Below are positions 38,755 to 48,075 of a stretch of DNA of 64,000 bases, one piece after another. The notes under the pieces were generated by a model. It was not told the DNA's origin and did not search any database. It saw only the letters and a list, made by a program, of their open reading frames with translations. Positions within the stretch are counted from its first letter, which is position 1, and each line of letters opens with the position of its first letter. This stretch comes from Bacteroidia bacterium (GTDB lineage Bacteria > Bacteroidota > Bacteroidia > J057), in NCBI GenBank assembly GCA_022760475.1, contig JALEFZ010000055.1, forward strand, positions 372,001 through 436,000. The letters run 5' to 3'. A program made the translations under genes and the position numbers.

Positions 38755-39969
38755 ATGAACCGAGAAGAGTTTTTAAAGAAATTTACCGTTTTGGGATTGG
38801 CTTCCCCATTTATGGCAAACCTGCTTTCCTCAGTTTCAAATGAGGAATTTTTTGGTAGTGAAGAGAGCTTCGAAGGGAAAGTTATCATTGTTGGGGCAGG
38901 AGTTGCCGGGATAAGCGCAGGCCATATTTTGAGTCAGAAGAAAATAGATTTTGAAATTTTAGAGGCCAGTTCTGTTCATGGGGGACGAGTAAAAAAAATA
39001 GACGATTTTGCAGACTTCCCAATAGACCTGGGTGCAGAATGGGTTCATAAATTCATCAAGGCAAGGCCTCCCATCCTAAAAAGCCTGTTTGATGGTGAAA
39101 ATCCAGACTATCCAATTTTCAGGTATTTTCCGGAGACTTATTCTTTGTGGAAGGATGGCGAATTAAAAGAGAAGAATGCCAGCAAGCATTGGTACATCTG
39201 GAATGATTGGAAGTTCACTCAAACTACCTGGTATGATTTTTTTGATGAATTGGTAACTCCAGCCATTAAAGAGAGAATCAATTACAACAGCCCTGTCAAA
39301 GAAATAGACTACAGCAGCGAAAAAGTAGTCCTGAAAACCGCTACGGGCAAAGAATATACTGCAGATAAGGTATTGGTAACGGTACCCATCAAGATTTTGC
39401 AGAATCGTTACATCAAGTTTATTCCGGCACTTCCCGAGAAGCAAACAAAAGAGATAGACAAAGAATGGATGCCAAATGGCTTGAAGGTATTCATCGAATT
39501 TTCTGAGAAGTTTTACCCAGAGGTGCTGGTATTGGACAATTTGGTTGAAAGGATAGTTGTCGGCAATTATGTCTACTATGATGCCACCCTCGGAAAAAAG
39601 ACTGCTAAAAACATATTGGGATTGTTGGCAGATGGGCATGAATCGGAGAAATACGTTTCCCTGAAATCTGACGAAGCGATCATCAAGTTTGTCATGAAGG
39701 AATTGGACGAGATTTTTGATGGGAAGGCGTCGAAGTACTATGTAAAACACATTGTTCAAAACTGGACGGCAGAGCCTTTCATCCAGGGGACATATTCACA
39801 TAGAAAAGCCTCTGCCAAAAAGCTCTCGGCTCCACTAGATGATAAAGTCTACTTCGCAGGGGAAGCGATGCATCCCAAAGGTCGTACGATTGCCGTGCAG
39901 GGTGCCAGCGAGTCTTCTTATCTGGCGCTGGAAAAAATGTTTGAGGCTGCTGCTAAAAAGGGTAGATAA
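38755..39969 (+). CDS. FAD-dependent amine oxidase family protein, 404 aa
   Basis: After a short leader (Asn-Arg-Glu-Glu-Phe-Leu-Lys-Lys-Phe...Gly-Leu-Ala-Ser-Pro-Phe, like a degenerate export leader without twin Arg) comes the dinucleotide fold Val-Gly-Ala-Gly-Val-Ala-Gly (46-52), Glu72 for ribose, Gly-Gly-Arg-Val (about 78-81), and Asp-Leu-Gly-Ala-Glu-Trp-Val-His (about 93-100). The C-terminal FAD motif is Val-Tyr-Phe-Ala-Gly-Glu-Ala-Met-His-Pro-Lys-Gly followed by Val-Gln-Gly-Ala. This is the flavin monoamine oxidase/polyamine oxidase superfamily. The substrate is not predictable, and desaturases share the fold. Confidence 0.88.
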   Translation: MNREEFLKKFTVLGLASPFMANLLSSVSNEEFFGSEESFEGKVIIVGAGVAGISAGHILSQKKIDFEILEASSVHGGRVKKIDDFADFPIDLGAEWVHKFIKARPPILKSLFDGENPDYPIFRYFPETYSLWKDGELKEKNASKHWYIWNDWKFTQTTWYDFFDELVTPAIKERINYNSPVKEIDYSSEKVVLKTATGKEYTADKVLVTVPIKILQNRYIKFIPALPEKQTKEIDKEWMPNGLKVFIEFSEKFYPEVLVLDNLVERIVVGNYVYYDATLGKKTAKNILGLLADGHESEKYVSLKSDEAIIKFVMKELDEIFDGKASKYYVKHIVQNWTAEPFIQGTYSHRKASAKKLSAPLDDKVYFAGEAMHPKGRTIAVQGASESSYLALEKMFEAAAKKGR

Positions 39970-40050
39970 TTGCGGGAACACCTTTTCCATTGTGTAACAA
40001 ATGAATCTAAGCCCAGTCTAGGAAATTTATTTCGGGCTGGAGCTTTGGAC

Positions 40051-40725
40051 CTACAGCCTTACAATCCACCTTGCCTTTTTCATTACATCTTCTTCGATTT
40101 CAAGGATTTGGGCTTGGACACTTTCCCCACCTTTGCTCTCCAATAATTGAAGGGTATGCTTCCATACGGACTTTCTCCAGTTGCTGATCATGCCCGCGAT
40201 CAATTTCTCATCCAGGCGGCCCATGAGTTTGTCTATGATGTCCATTCCTGGAGCATGCTTCTCTACCACCTCGTCCTGTACCTTGTCGATGGTCTCCGCA
40301 ATGATGGTATTGACCAGTAAATGATCCTTGTAGCGATTTTCCCTTTTTGAGTCTGGTAGCATATACCACTCTGGCCGCAGGATTTCATAGAGGGTAAGCA
40401 CAAGGTCATAGTTGATGTGGGCATTCACTCCCAGGAATAGGTGTTGCAAGACATGAAGGTCTTCCTGTTCGGCAGCTTCGTGAACGTATTTCCATGCATT
40501 AGGAACTTCTTCTCCGCAGTCAAAACAAGCCAGGGCGTCGAAATAATATTCTGCAAATCGCCCTAGCATGTGCCTGACCCATTCCTCATCCTGGAAGCGT
40601 TTTGCATCCAAGGCTACGACCATGTTTTGGGTCATCATGCAGTAACAACGAAGGAAGATCGCACGATTGTCATTTAGATTTTCCCATTCCTTCGCAAGGC
40701 TGTCCATCCTGTTCACTATATCCAT
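40051..40725 (-). CDS. DUF5995-type protein, 224 aa
   Basis: Recognised from the helical body with 'Phe-Leu-Gly-Val-Asn-Ala-His-Ile-Asn-Tyr-Asp-Leu' near 92-103, which is the family hallmark, and from Asp-x-x-x-Leu-x-x-x-Tyr near the N-terminus. There is no signal peptide. His98 in an Asn-x-His-x-Asn arrangement could ligand a metal, but function is not known. It is a single gene on the minus strand, convergent with the amine oxidase gene. Confidence 0.75.
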   Translation of the reverse strand: MDIVNRMDSLAKEWENLNDNRAIFLRCYCMMTQNMVVALDAKRFQDEEWVRHMLGRFAEYYFDALACFDCGEEVPNAWKYVHEAAEQEDLHVLQHLFLGVNAHINYDLVLTLYEILRPEWYMLPDSKRENRYKDHLLVNTIIAETIDKVQDEVVEKHAPGMDIIDKLMGRLDEKLIAGMISNWRKSVWKHTLQLLESKGGESVQAQILEIEEDVMKKARWIVRL

Positions 40726-41042
40726 TTGGCTCGAATCTGGTCATTTACTAGCGAATATAAGGAAAAATGGATATGACAAATTAGCCCTGAACAATTAATA
40801 GTTCAGCTTTCCCCCACTAAAACTCAAAAAATGGAACAGCCAGTATCCTAACATCTAATTTATGATTACTTTTTGGGCTTGTGAGAGGTAAAAAACACCT
40901 TCCCTGGATAGGGAACTATGTATATGGCTTGCTTGAAAACCTTCCATTATACCTGTTTCCTCCCATCAACCAGGCCCCTGTTCTGAGCCTGGGAGTTGAC
41001 GAACTGATACTCGCTGCTGATTTGTTGTTGGATGTTTGGCTT
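40726..41042. other. Intergenic region
   Basis: No supported gene. A CCAGGC/GCCTGG hairpin (40970-40975 and 40987-40992) lies just beyond the end of the minus-strand gene at 41043 and may be a weak terminator. The open plus-strand frame at 40881-41138 looks non-coding. Confidence 0.4.
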
Positions 41043-42194
41043 CTACTCAATCACCAGAGGCTCATAATACCTCTGATTCTCAGTGACTACCACGATAAAG
41101 TACTTCCCTATTGGCAGGGGCTTGCTGTAACTGATTAGGTTTTGCTTTTCCGCTTCTACATCATCATCATACAAGAATGCGAGTTCTCTCAATTCTTCAT
41201 CCAGCAATTTTATTCGTACGGATTGTCTTTGTTTGGAAGCAAAGCGGACATTGATGGAAGGAGCAGAACCGCCATCGCCACGAATGATTTCAAATGAAAA
41301 ACCTGATGGATTGTCATCTGTTCTGACTTTTGCCATTGGGGAATGGATTACCTCGCCGAATTTATCGTAATGTGTTACTCGGTAAAAATATACCCTGTCC
41401 CTGTCTACCTTGGTATCGTAGAATTCATATGTTTTGGCTTCATCACCTTCTCTGCGACCTGGAACCTTCTCCAGCAACTTGAAGTTTTTGCCATCGAGGC
41501 TCCGCTCTACATAGTGAAAAAAGCAATCCAATTCGAACATGGTCTGCCAACTCAGCGTAACGAAGCCGTCTTTGTATTCCTTGATTTGGATGGCTCGGTA
41601 GTTGGTGGCGGGAAAAAAGTTGGTCGTCCTGGAATTTGCCCTCCAACTTCCGTTTATTTTTACAAATGCCACTACAGGGTCAACCTCATTTCTCAAATAT
41701 GACCATGACTCGTCCCCTTCTTCCTTCATCATCTTTTTTCCCTCACCATTTGGGAGGTCGACTATGGCTGGTAAAAATGAAACGCTGGATTTTTTACTGA
41801 AATAAAAAGCGTCCACCAATTCCTTGTTGCGATCAAGGATAACCACATAGTCTCCTTCAAAAGGGTCTTTGACAGAATTTTTTTTGTAGGCCGCCTGTTG
41901 GGGCATCACAAGATCCAGCTTGTTGATGGCTCCTCCTGTCAATCCAAAACTGAAATTACTGAAGGGGCGGATATACGTATCATCAGGAATTTGAAAGCTA
42001 TAATACCTGGTCAGCAGGAAATAGCCGGAGATGTCCGCAAAGTTGTTGGACTCGTTGAACAATTCAATTCTGTGTGCTACATCATTGTCTTTGCCAGGGA
42101 AACCAGGGGCTACCCTTGATAAGTAGACATTTTGCGAAAAAAGCGAGGAAAAAATTCCCGAAAGAATAACGGTAATGAGAGTTATCGTTCGCAT
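41043..42194 (-). CDS. Secreted protein with lamin-tail-like and fibronectin-like domains, 383 aa
   Basis: The start is placed at 42194 (Met-Arg-Thr-Ile-Thr), which begins a signal peptide ending Leu-Phe-Ser-Gln. The N-terminal domain (about 22-190) reads like a lamin-tail-type beta-sandwich: Arg-Ile-Glu-Leu-Phe-Asn-Glu-Ser, Asp-Ile-Ser-Gly-Tyr-Phe-Leu, Asp-Tyr-Val-Val-Ile-Leu-Asp. A fibronectin-III-like domain follows (about 210-295; Val-Thr-Leu-Ser-Trp-Gln-Thr-Met, Phe-Tyr-Arg-Val-Thr-His-Tyr-Asp). The C-terminal about 75 residues resemble a type IX secretion sorting domain but lack a clear consensus end. A secreted or surface adhesive role is likely. Confidence 0.65.
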   Translation of the reverse strand: MRTITLITVILSGIFSSLFSQNVYLSRVAPGFPGKDNDVAHRIELFNESNNFADISGYFLLTRYYSFQIPDDTYIRPFSNFSFGLTGGAINKLDLVMPQQAAYKKNSVKDPFEGDYVVILDRNKELVDAFYFSKKSSVSFLPAIVDLPNGEGKKMMKEEGDESWSYLRNEVDPVVAFVKINGSWRANSRTTNFFPATNYRAIQIKEYKDGFVTLSWQTMFELDCFFHYVERSLDGKNFKLLEKVPGRREGDEAKTYEFYDTKVDRDRVYFYRVTHYDKFGEVIHSPMAKVRTDDNPSGFSFEIIRGDGGSAPSINVRFASKQRQSVRIKLLDEELRELAFLYDDDVEAEKQNLISYSKPLPIGKYFIVVVTENQRYYEPLVIE

Positions 42195-42258
42195 GAAGTT
42201 GTGTATGCAGGGTTTGTTTGGGTGGTTCGGTGTTTTGCTTCGGGAATATTCAAAAAAT

Positions 42259-42293
42259 ATGCCCGAATTCAAGATCAATTTGAATTCGGGCAT
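42259..42293 (-). terminator. tyrS terminator
   Basis: A perfect 14-bp stem (42259-42272 against 42280-42293; the right arm is TTGAATTCGGGCAT) is followed on the minus strand by ATTTTTT. It sits 26 bp after the tyrS stop. Confidence 0.9.
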
Positions 42294-42318
42294 CAAAGAC
42301 TGTAAAAGATGCTTGATT

Positions 42319-43620
42319 CTAGTCGGTTAATTCAACTATGAATTTGTTCTTTTTGCCTTTCTGAAGCTGGAAATACGTATCGTAGAATGCAATTTCAAGC
42401 TTTGCTTCAAAATTGATGTCTTCGCATCTTTCTGTATTGATTCTGATGGATTTATCTTTGTCAATGGCACGGCGGGCTTCTCCATTTGACTTGGTGATTC
42501 CCAAATCGGTAAGCAATTCCAGGATGCCCACGCCATTTTTTAGTTTTTCTCTGGAATAGAGTTTTTTGTCAGATACAGCTGTAATTGCCTTCCAGTCCTG
42601 CAGGGACAAGGCTGCCAGTGCCTCAGAACTTGTATTTCTTCCAAACAAAAACTCGGTCAATTTAAGGGCACTTTCCAGTCCTTCTTTGCCATGGACACGC
42701 TTTGTGATGTCCTCAGCAAGGGCTTTTTGAAGGCCGCGAAGGTGGGTAGCTTCCTGATGCTTCTCAACCAGTTCTTCAATTTCTTCCCTCTCTTTCAGGG
42801 TGAAAATCTTAATGTAGGTTTCAGCGTCTTTGTCTGAAACGTTCATCCAGTACTGGTAAAACTCGTAAGGAGAAGTTTTCTCGGGATCAAGCCAAACGCT
42901 TTTTCCTTCAGCTGACTTACCGAATTTGGAACCATCCTCCCTTGTCATCAAAGGACACACGATGGCGTATGCTTTTTCTTCGGATCCAAGTTTTCTCCTG
43001 ATCAGCTCTGTTCCTGTGGTGATATTTCCCCATTGATCAGAACCTCCTACTTGGATTCTCACTCCCTTATTCTCATACAAGTGAAGGAAATCGTATCCCT
43101 GTAGCAATTGGTAGGCAAATTCTGTGTAGGAAATTCCAGCATCTCCTTCCATTCTCTTCTTCACAGACTCCTTGCCCATCATGTAGGAAATGGTAATGTG
43201 CTTACCTACATCTCTTAGGAAGTCGATAAATCCGATTTTCTCGAACCAATCGTAATTGTTGACGATTTCTGCTGCATTGTCTTTGGCTTCAAAGTCTACA
43301 AACTGAGCCAATTGCTTTCTGATGCAGGCTACGTTGTGGGCGATTTGTTCTGCGGAAAGGAGTTGACGCTCCTTATCTTTTCCGGAAGGATCACCTACGC
43401 GCCCGGTGGCACCCCCTACAAGCATGATGGGCTTATGGCCTGCACGCTGGAGGTGTACCATCATCATGACGGGAACAAGGTTTCCTATGTGAATAGAATC
43501 TCCCGTAGGATCTACGCCTAGATAACCGGCAACCTGATTTTCAAGTAGGTATTCTTCCACACCGGGAATCATCTCATGAATAAGGCCTCGCCAGCGCAGT
43601 TCTTCTACGTAGTTCTTCAT
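42319..43620 (-). CDS. tyrS: Tyrosyl-tRNA synthetase, 433 aa
   Basis: Class I synthetase with the HIGH-type motif His44-Ile-Gly-Asn and the KMSKS-type motif Lys230-Phe-Gly-Lys-Ser234. The tyrosine site has Gly-Tyr-Asp-Phe-Leu-His-Leu-Tyr (173-180) and Gln-Val-Gly-Gly-Ser-Asp-Gln-Trp-Gly-Asn (188-197). A C-terminal S4 RNA-binding domain (about 360-430) completes it, and the length is normal. It charges tRNA-Tyr in the cytoplasm. It is a single gene with its own terminator, divergent from the TPR gene. A weak promoter may be TTG-N20-TAATTTTA just upstream on the minus strand. Confidence 0.97.
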   Translation of the reverse strand: MKNYVEELRWRGLIHEMIPGVEEYLLENQVAGYLGVDPTGDSIHIGNLVPVMMMVHLQRAGHKPIMLVGGATGRVGDPSGKDKERQLLSAEQIAHNVACIRKQLAQFVDFEAKDNAAEIVNNYDWFEKIGFIDFLRDVGKHITISYMMGKESVKKRMEGDAGISYTEFAYQLLQGYDFLHLYENKGVRIQVGGSDQWGNITTGTELIRRKLGSEEKAYAIVCPLMTREDGSKFGKSAEGKSVWLDPEKTSPYEFYQYWMNVSDKDAETYIKIFTLKEREEIEELVEKHQEATHLRGLQKALAEDITKRVHGKEGLESALKLTEFLFGRNTSSEALAALSLQDWKAITAVSDKKLYSREKLKNGVGILELLTDLGITKSNGEARRAIDKDKSIRINTERCEDINFEAKLEIAFYDTYFQLQKGKKNKFIVELTD

Positions 43621-43831
43621 TTTTTATTTAGTTGAATGTTGGAGGTAAAATTAGAAATACCTCATAGATCTTGCAATCCGTATTTTTGAATTGTGAAAAA
43701 GCAAGAAATTGAAGATTTCACAAAAATAAGTTGATATCACTTGAGGGTATTTTTCGTTAATTTGATTAAATAAGTGTAAGAGGTATCATATCTCCATTTT
43801 TTCCAAGTAGCAGGCCTCAAAAATTATTCAA

Positions 43832-45154
43832 ATGAAACAATACATACAAAACAGCTTCCTTGTACTGGCATTATTATTTTTCCTGGGGCAATCATCCATT
43901 TTTGCGCAGGGAAAGAATGCTTATCAGCAAGCAGAAATCTATAGAAAAGAAAATAAGCATGCACAGGCGATTAAGAAGTACAACGAGGCCATTTCCAAAG
44001 AATCGGATAACTACAAATACTATTTTCAGAGGGGGAGGAGTGAGTTTGCTTTGAGAAAATACGCTTATGCAAGGGTTTCGTTTCAAAAGACGGTAGACCT
44101 TCGTTCAAACTTTTCTTCAGGCTACGCCTGGATTGCAAAGACAGCCAAAAAGCTGAAAAAGACAGATGAAGCTATAGCTAACTATGAATTGGCTGCAGAA
44201 TACGAGACCAACAAACCTGTTCAACTTCAATATTATCTACTCTTGATTAACCTGTTGGTTGAGGAAAATAAAATCGATAAAGCAAAGGAGGTCTTGATTG
44301 ATGCACGGGCACTTTCTTCAAGTAATGAAAATATCCTCTATTTCGAAGGGAAGATTGCTGAAAAGGAAAAGAGATGGAAAGACGCACAGAAATTTTACCA
44401 GACTGCTCTTACGTCCAAGGGCCTTCAAGGTGCTTCTGATGGGGCCAAGGCAAAGTTTTATTATGGCTTGGGATTGGCAAAGAAGGAATTGGGAGACGAT
44501 AAGGGTGCCAAGGAAGCCTGGGACAAGGCACAATTTGGGCCATATCAAAAGTTGATTGCCAAGCAGAATGAGCAAACCGGACCTGCATTTAACTATAGGG
44601 CTGCTCTTTCCTACTATTTCAATGAGGAATATGAGTCCAGCAAGAAATATGCAAAGATGGTTCTGGAGACTAAGAAAGATTACAGTGGGGCATACATCTT
44701 ACTGGGGAAAATCGAAGATAAGCTGGGCAATAGCCAGGGCGCCATCAAATATTATAGCCAGGCCATTAACCTGGAAAAAGATCCTGTAAAAAAGGCCAAT
44801 GCCCAAATGGATCTTGCCAACCTTCATTTGAAAGGAAATCGTCCTGGATCTGCCTTGACGACCATCAAGCAGGCGAAGGCTACGGAAGCAAGGTTAATGA
44901 AAAGCTCTAAATTCCTGGCCATCCAGGCGAGGGCAGAATACAAGTCTGGGAAGTTTGACGATGCCATCAAGTCCCTGGAAATGCTCCTGCAAGGCAACCT
45001 TGATTCCAAGCAGAAGGCCAAATATTCATTCCTTTTGGGGATGGCAGCCAAGAAAGCTGGAGAAATGGAGAAAGCCAAGACTGCCTTCAAAAATGCCATG
45101 TACGGACCGTATAAGCCTGCGGCCGAGCTTGAGTTGAAGGAGTTGGAGGGGTAG
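43832..45154 (+). CDS. Tetratricopeptide-repeat exported protein, 440 aa
   Basis: Signal peptide (residues 1-26, ending Ile-Phe-Ala-Gln), then at least nine TPR units with the Trp/Leu-Gly-Tyr-Ala-Phe-Ala-Pro pattern, for example 'Ala-Ile-Lys-Lys-Tyr-Asn-Glu-Ala-Ile-Ser-Lys', 'Ala-Ile-Ala-Asn-Tyr-Glu-Leu-Ala' and 'Ala-Ile-Lys-Tyr-Tyr-Ser-Gln-Ala-Ile-Asn'. The whole mature protein is TPR, with no enzymatic domain. It probably scaffolds an envelope complex. It has a good terminator. Confidence 0.85.
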   Translation: MKQYIQNSFLVLALLFFLGQSSIFAQGKNAYQQAEIYRKENKHAQAIKKYNEAISKESDNYKYYFQRGRSEFALRKYAYARVSFQKTVDLRSNFSSGYAWIAKTAKKLKKTDEAIANYELAAEYETNKPVQLQYYLLLINLLVEENKIDKAKEVLIDARALSSSNENILYFEGKIAEKEKRWKDAQKFYQTALTSKGLQGASDGAKAKFYYGLGLAKKELGDDKGAKEAWDKAQFGPYQKLIAKQNEQTGPAFNYRAALSYYFNEEYESSKKYAKMVLETKKDYSGAYILLGKIEDKLGNSQGAIKYYSQAINLEKDPVKKANAQMDLANLHLKGNRPGSALTTIKQAKATEARLMKSSKFLAIQARAEYKSGKFDDAIKSLEMLLQGNLDSKQKAKYSFLLGMAAKKAGEMEKAKTAFKNAMYGPYKPAAELELKELEG

Positions 45155-45171
45155 ATGCCACAGACAAAATG

Positions 45172-45198
45172 GGAACAGGCTCATGGGCTTGTTCCTTT
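45172..45198 (+). terminator. Terminator of the TPR gene
   Basis: GGAACA (45172-45177) pairs with TGTTCC (45190-45195), extended by two more pairs beyond one mismatch, followed by TTT. Its last base overlaps the comM remnant. Confidence 0.6.
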
Positions 45199-45285
45199 CC
45201 ACATAGCTCTGTCCAGGCTGTGATATTGAATGGCCTCTGCAATATGGATTGAGCTGAAGTGGTTCAGGCCACTTTGAAAATTTCT
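45198..45285 (-). pseudogene. Remnant of the 3' end of a comM-like gene
   Basis: Read on the minus strand it gives His-Ile-Ala-Glu-Ala-Ile-Gln-Tyr-His-Ser-Leu-Asp-Arg-Ala-Met-Trp-Lys, matching the last residues of the full comM at 46320-47858 except Arg to His. Most base differences are silent third positions. Before it, Ile-Phe-Lys-Val-Ala is followed by a stop and a loss of about eight codons relative to comM. It is therefore the decayed tail of a second comM copy. Confidence 0.75.
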
Positions 45286-45529
45286 TAGACGTAAAAAAAG
45301 TTCCTGAGTACATGACAAAAAATCAGTGGGTTAGTTCAGGGTTGCTATGTTGAATTAACCACAACAAAATGTTTCGACTTTTTATCACCCACTGATGAAA
45401 GATGCTCAGGGTTCCAATGAAGATTAATATTCGTTCTTTGCTTTGATGTAGTGGTAAATTCTAGCTCTGTTAATCGAATTATCGAACGTTTTTTATCGAA
45501 TGTTATTTTTCCTTTTGATCCATCTGTCC

Positions 45530-46195
45530 TTATTTTTTCCCTCCAAACCTATACTCATAGGCCAAACTCAGGTTTCTACTCCAATTCTTAGAAACATTTT
45601 CATATTCCGCATCAACCAAGCCTAGGTACTGCCTCCAAGTAACTAGCAAGATACCCTTTCCAAGCTGGGTACCTATGCTTAAGCCACCATTTATGCCATG
45701 ATCAAACCGCCTAAAAAAGCCCCAACCTGGACCAATGCCAGGTCGTTCACTACTAATGGCCTCACCCGTTTCCAGGTCATAAATTTCTTGGACGATTGAC
45801 CTTAGGTAGGATACACTGTAACCTACTTTAGCCATTATCAACAACCTCTCATTTAGGATAGACTTTTCATGCCTCACAAATAGGGGTATTTCATAATAGG
45901 TCAAAAAGTTGCGTACATCCTGGGGTCTGGGAATGAAGAAACTTCCAGGTACGCAACTGGCTCCCCTTTCTATGATACCTGGTTCTAGCCCTATACTCCA
46001 AGAAGAATTAATGCTATAATTGAAAATGAAAGAGCCATTTACCCCGTTGACATAGGGGTTGATGGGATCAGGAACTGGTTCACCATAGAATTGGCGAGAG
46101 CGCGTTTGACCAAACTGCATGCCGAGGCTTACCTGACACTCTGAGTAGCAGTATGAAATCAAAAAGATCACTAGAAAACAGGAAAATCTTTTCAT
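45530..46195 (-). CDS. Outer membrane beta-barrel protein (PorT-like), 221 aa
   Basis: A signal peptide (about 1-21) precedes alternating beta-strand sequence: Val-Ser-Leu-Gly-Met-Gln-Phe-Gly-Gln, Ser-Ile-Gly-Leu-Glu-Pro-Gly-Ile, Leu-Leu-Ile-Met-Ala-Lys-Val-Gly-Tyr, Gly-Gly-Leu-Ser-Ile-Gly-Thr-Gln-Leu-Gly. It ends Leu-Ala-Tyr-Glu-Tyr-Arg-Phe-Gly. This fits the eight-stranded 'outer membrane beta-barrel' family of Bacteroidota. No specific function. It lies between the comM remnant and the intact comM. Confidence 0.75.
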   Translation of the reverse strand: MKRFSCFLVIFLISYCYSECQVSLGMQFGQTRSRQFYGEPVPDPINPYVNGVNGSFIFNYSINSSWSIGLEPGIIERGASCVPGSFFIPRPQDVRNFLTYYEIPLFVRHEKSILNERLLIMAKVGYSVSYLRSIVQEIYDLETGEAISSERPGIGPGWGFFRRFDHGINGGLSIGTQLGKGILLVTWRQYLGLVDAEYENVSKNWSRNLSLAYEYRFGGKK

Positions 46196-46319
46196 GCTTG
46201 TAGGGAATTAAAAGTATTTTGTGCTTGTTTTCGATTTAAACAAATCTCCTTTAAGTAGAAGGGTCAAAATGAATACCTCTTTTCCTTAATTTAGGCTTAT
46301 GAAGTAGCATGCAAAATCT

Positions 46320-47858
46320 CTACTTCCACATAGCTCTGTCCAGGCTGCGATATTGGATGGCTTCCGCGATGTGATGTGGCTGTGTATCTACAGAGGCTTC
46401 CAGGTCGGCAATGGTTCGGGCTACCTTCAGAATGCGATCATAAGCCCTTGCCGAGAGATCCAGTTTTTTCATAGCTGTTTTAAGTAAACTCTCTCCTTCT
46501 GTATCCAGAGGGCTTAAGCTCCTGATTAACCTTGAAGGCATCATAGCATTTGAGTACAAAGTCGGGAAATCTGAAAATCTTTTTCGCTGGATTTCCCTTG
46601 CCTTGATTACCCTTGTCCTTATGATGTTGCTGGATTCTCCCGCTTCCTTGGATGCCAATTCTTCAAATGGAACCGGAGTTACCTCAATGTGTAGGTCAAT
46701 CCTATCCATCAAAGGCCCCGAAATCTTATTGAAATACCTCTGAACTTGTTGGGGGGAGCAGTGACATTCCTTTATGGGGTCATTAAAAAAACCACACATA
46801 CATGGATTGGCGGCAGCCACCAGGATCAGGCTGGAAGGGTAACAAACGGTAGTCTTCGCCCGAGAAACAGTAATCTTCCGCTCTTCCAGTGGCTGTCGAA
46901 GAACTTCAAGGACGGAACGTTTAAACTCTGGCAATTCATCCAGGAACAAAACCCCATTGTGTGCGAGGCTGATTTCTCCCGGCTGGGGAGAAGAGCCACC
47001 CCCAACCAGGGCGACATCACTGACGGTATGGTGAGGAGATCTGAATGGCCTCTGGGCAAGTAAGGAAGTGTTTTCTGGGAGTAGTCCCACGACGGAATGG
47101 ATCTTGGTGGTTTCTAAAGATTCTTCCAATGTCATAGGTGGAAGGATGCTGGGAATTCGTTTGGCAAGCATGGTCTTGCCCGAGCCCGGGGGTCCAATCA
47201 GGATGACGTTATGGCCTCCGGCAGCTGCGATTTCAAGTGCTCTTTTTACATTTTCCTGCCCTTTTACATCTGAGAAATCTTCTGCAAAAATTTCTTGCTG
47301 TTTGGAGAAGATTTCGCGGGTATCACGCTTCATAGGTAGGATCTTTTTCTCGCCGTTCAGAAATTCGGCACCATCCAAAAAGTGATCCAGGGGAATGACT
47401 TCCAACTGATTGACGATCGCTGCCTCACTGGCATTCCTGCGTGGAAGCATGATGCCTTTGAAACCTCGTTTTCTGGCTTCTATGGCCATGGGAAGGACGC
47501 CTCTTACAGGCTGTAGACTCCCATCAAGAGAAAGTTCGCCCATAATCAGATAATCCTGGATTTGCTCTGCTGAAATAACTTTGTCAGCTGCCAGAAGGCC
47601 TAATGCAATGGGAAGGTCATAGGCTGATCCCACCTTTTTGACATCGGCTGGGGCCATATTTACAACGACCTTCTTTCGCGGAAGTTGATGCCCATTGTTT
47701 TGAAAAGCGGTTTTGATTCTGGCCCAGGATTCCTTGACGGCATTGTCAGGCAGACCCACAATGACAAGGCCAAATTCTCCTTTGGCGACGTTTACTTCTA
47801 TGGTGATGAGGGACGCGTGAATACCCTCGACGGCTGAGCCGTAGGCTTTGACTAGCAT
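46320..47858 (-). CDS. comM: YifB/ComM-family Mg-chelatase-like AAA ATPase, 512 aa
   Basis: The N-terminal ChlI-like domain opens with Ala-x(8)-Val-x-Val-Glu and contains Gly-Leu-Pro-Asp-Asn-Ala-Val-Lys-Glu-Ser. The AAA core has Walker A Gly-Pro-Pro-Gly-Ser-Gly-Lys-Thr (about 219-226), Walker B Leu-Phe-Leu-Asp-Glu-Leu-Pro-Glu, and the Arg-Pro-Phe-Arg-Ser-Pro-His-His and Cys-x-Cys-Gly motifs. A C-terminal Mg_chelatase_C domain ends Tyr-Arg-Ser-Leu-Asp-Arg-Ala-Met-Trp. ComM is a hexameric helicase that promotes branch migration during natural transformation. A degraded second tail lies 1.1 kb downstream. Confidence 0.93.
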   Translation of the reverse strand: MLVKAYGSAVEGIHASLITIEVNVAKGEFGLVIVGLPDNAVKESWARIKTAFQNNGHQLPRKKVVVNMAPADVKKVGSAYDLPIALGLLAADKVISAEQIQDYLIMGELSLDGSLQPVRGVLPMAIEARKRGFKGIMLPRRNASEAAIVNQLEVIPLDHFLDGAEFLNGEKKILPMKRDTREIFSKQQEIFAEDFSDVKGQENVKRALEIAAAGGHNVILIGPPGSGKTMLAKRIPSILPPMTLEESLETTKIHSVVGLLPENTSLLAQRPFRSPHHTVSDVALVGGGSSPQPGEISLAHNGVLFLDELPEFKRSVLEVLRQPLEERKITVSRAKTTVCYPSSLILVAAANPCMCGFFNDPIKECHCSPQQVQRYFNKISGPLMDRIDLHIEVTPVPFEELASKEAGESSNIIRTRVIKAREIQRKRFSDFPTLYSNAMMPSRLIRSLSPLDTEGESLLKTAMKKLDLSARAYDRILKVARTIADLEASVDTQPHHIAEAIQYRSLDRAMWK

Positions 47859-47978
47859 GTTCGTAGGCTTGTGCTGTTGATAGGGGGTAAATTATGTAAA
47901 GCCCACTGGAAAGGAAATGAGTTGAGGTAGATATGTATATTTTGACATAAATTTTATCAGCCGAAATCAAAAAAATGC

Positions 47979-48013
47979 CCTTTGCTGACCTTGAAGTTAA
48001 GGTCAAACAAAGG
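47979..48013 (-). terminator. Minus-strand terminator with no visible gene feeding it
   Basis: CCTTTG...CAAAGG (47979-47984 and 48008-48013) encloses TGACCTT/AAGGTCA (47986-47992 and 47999-48005). On the minus strand a run of T follows the hairpin. It lies 121 bp upstream of comM, but no minus-strand gene ends here. Confidence 0.6.
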
Positions 48014-48075
48014 ACTAAAGGGAAGCAACCTAAAGGGTTGGAGTTTGAGCAGGGAGGGAACTGACAATTAGTACT

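Noticed and set aside
42336-47059. Many 60-105-codon minus- or plus-strand frames inside tyrS, the TPR gene and comM
   Set aside because: All are shadows of well-supported genes in other frames.
48001-48060. Possible SRP RNA-like tip (GGGAAGCAACC)
   Set aside because: The expected GGAA tetraloop, symmetric internal loop and pairing 5' arm are missing.
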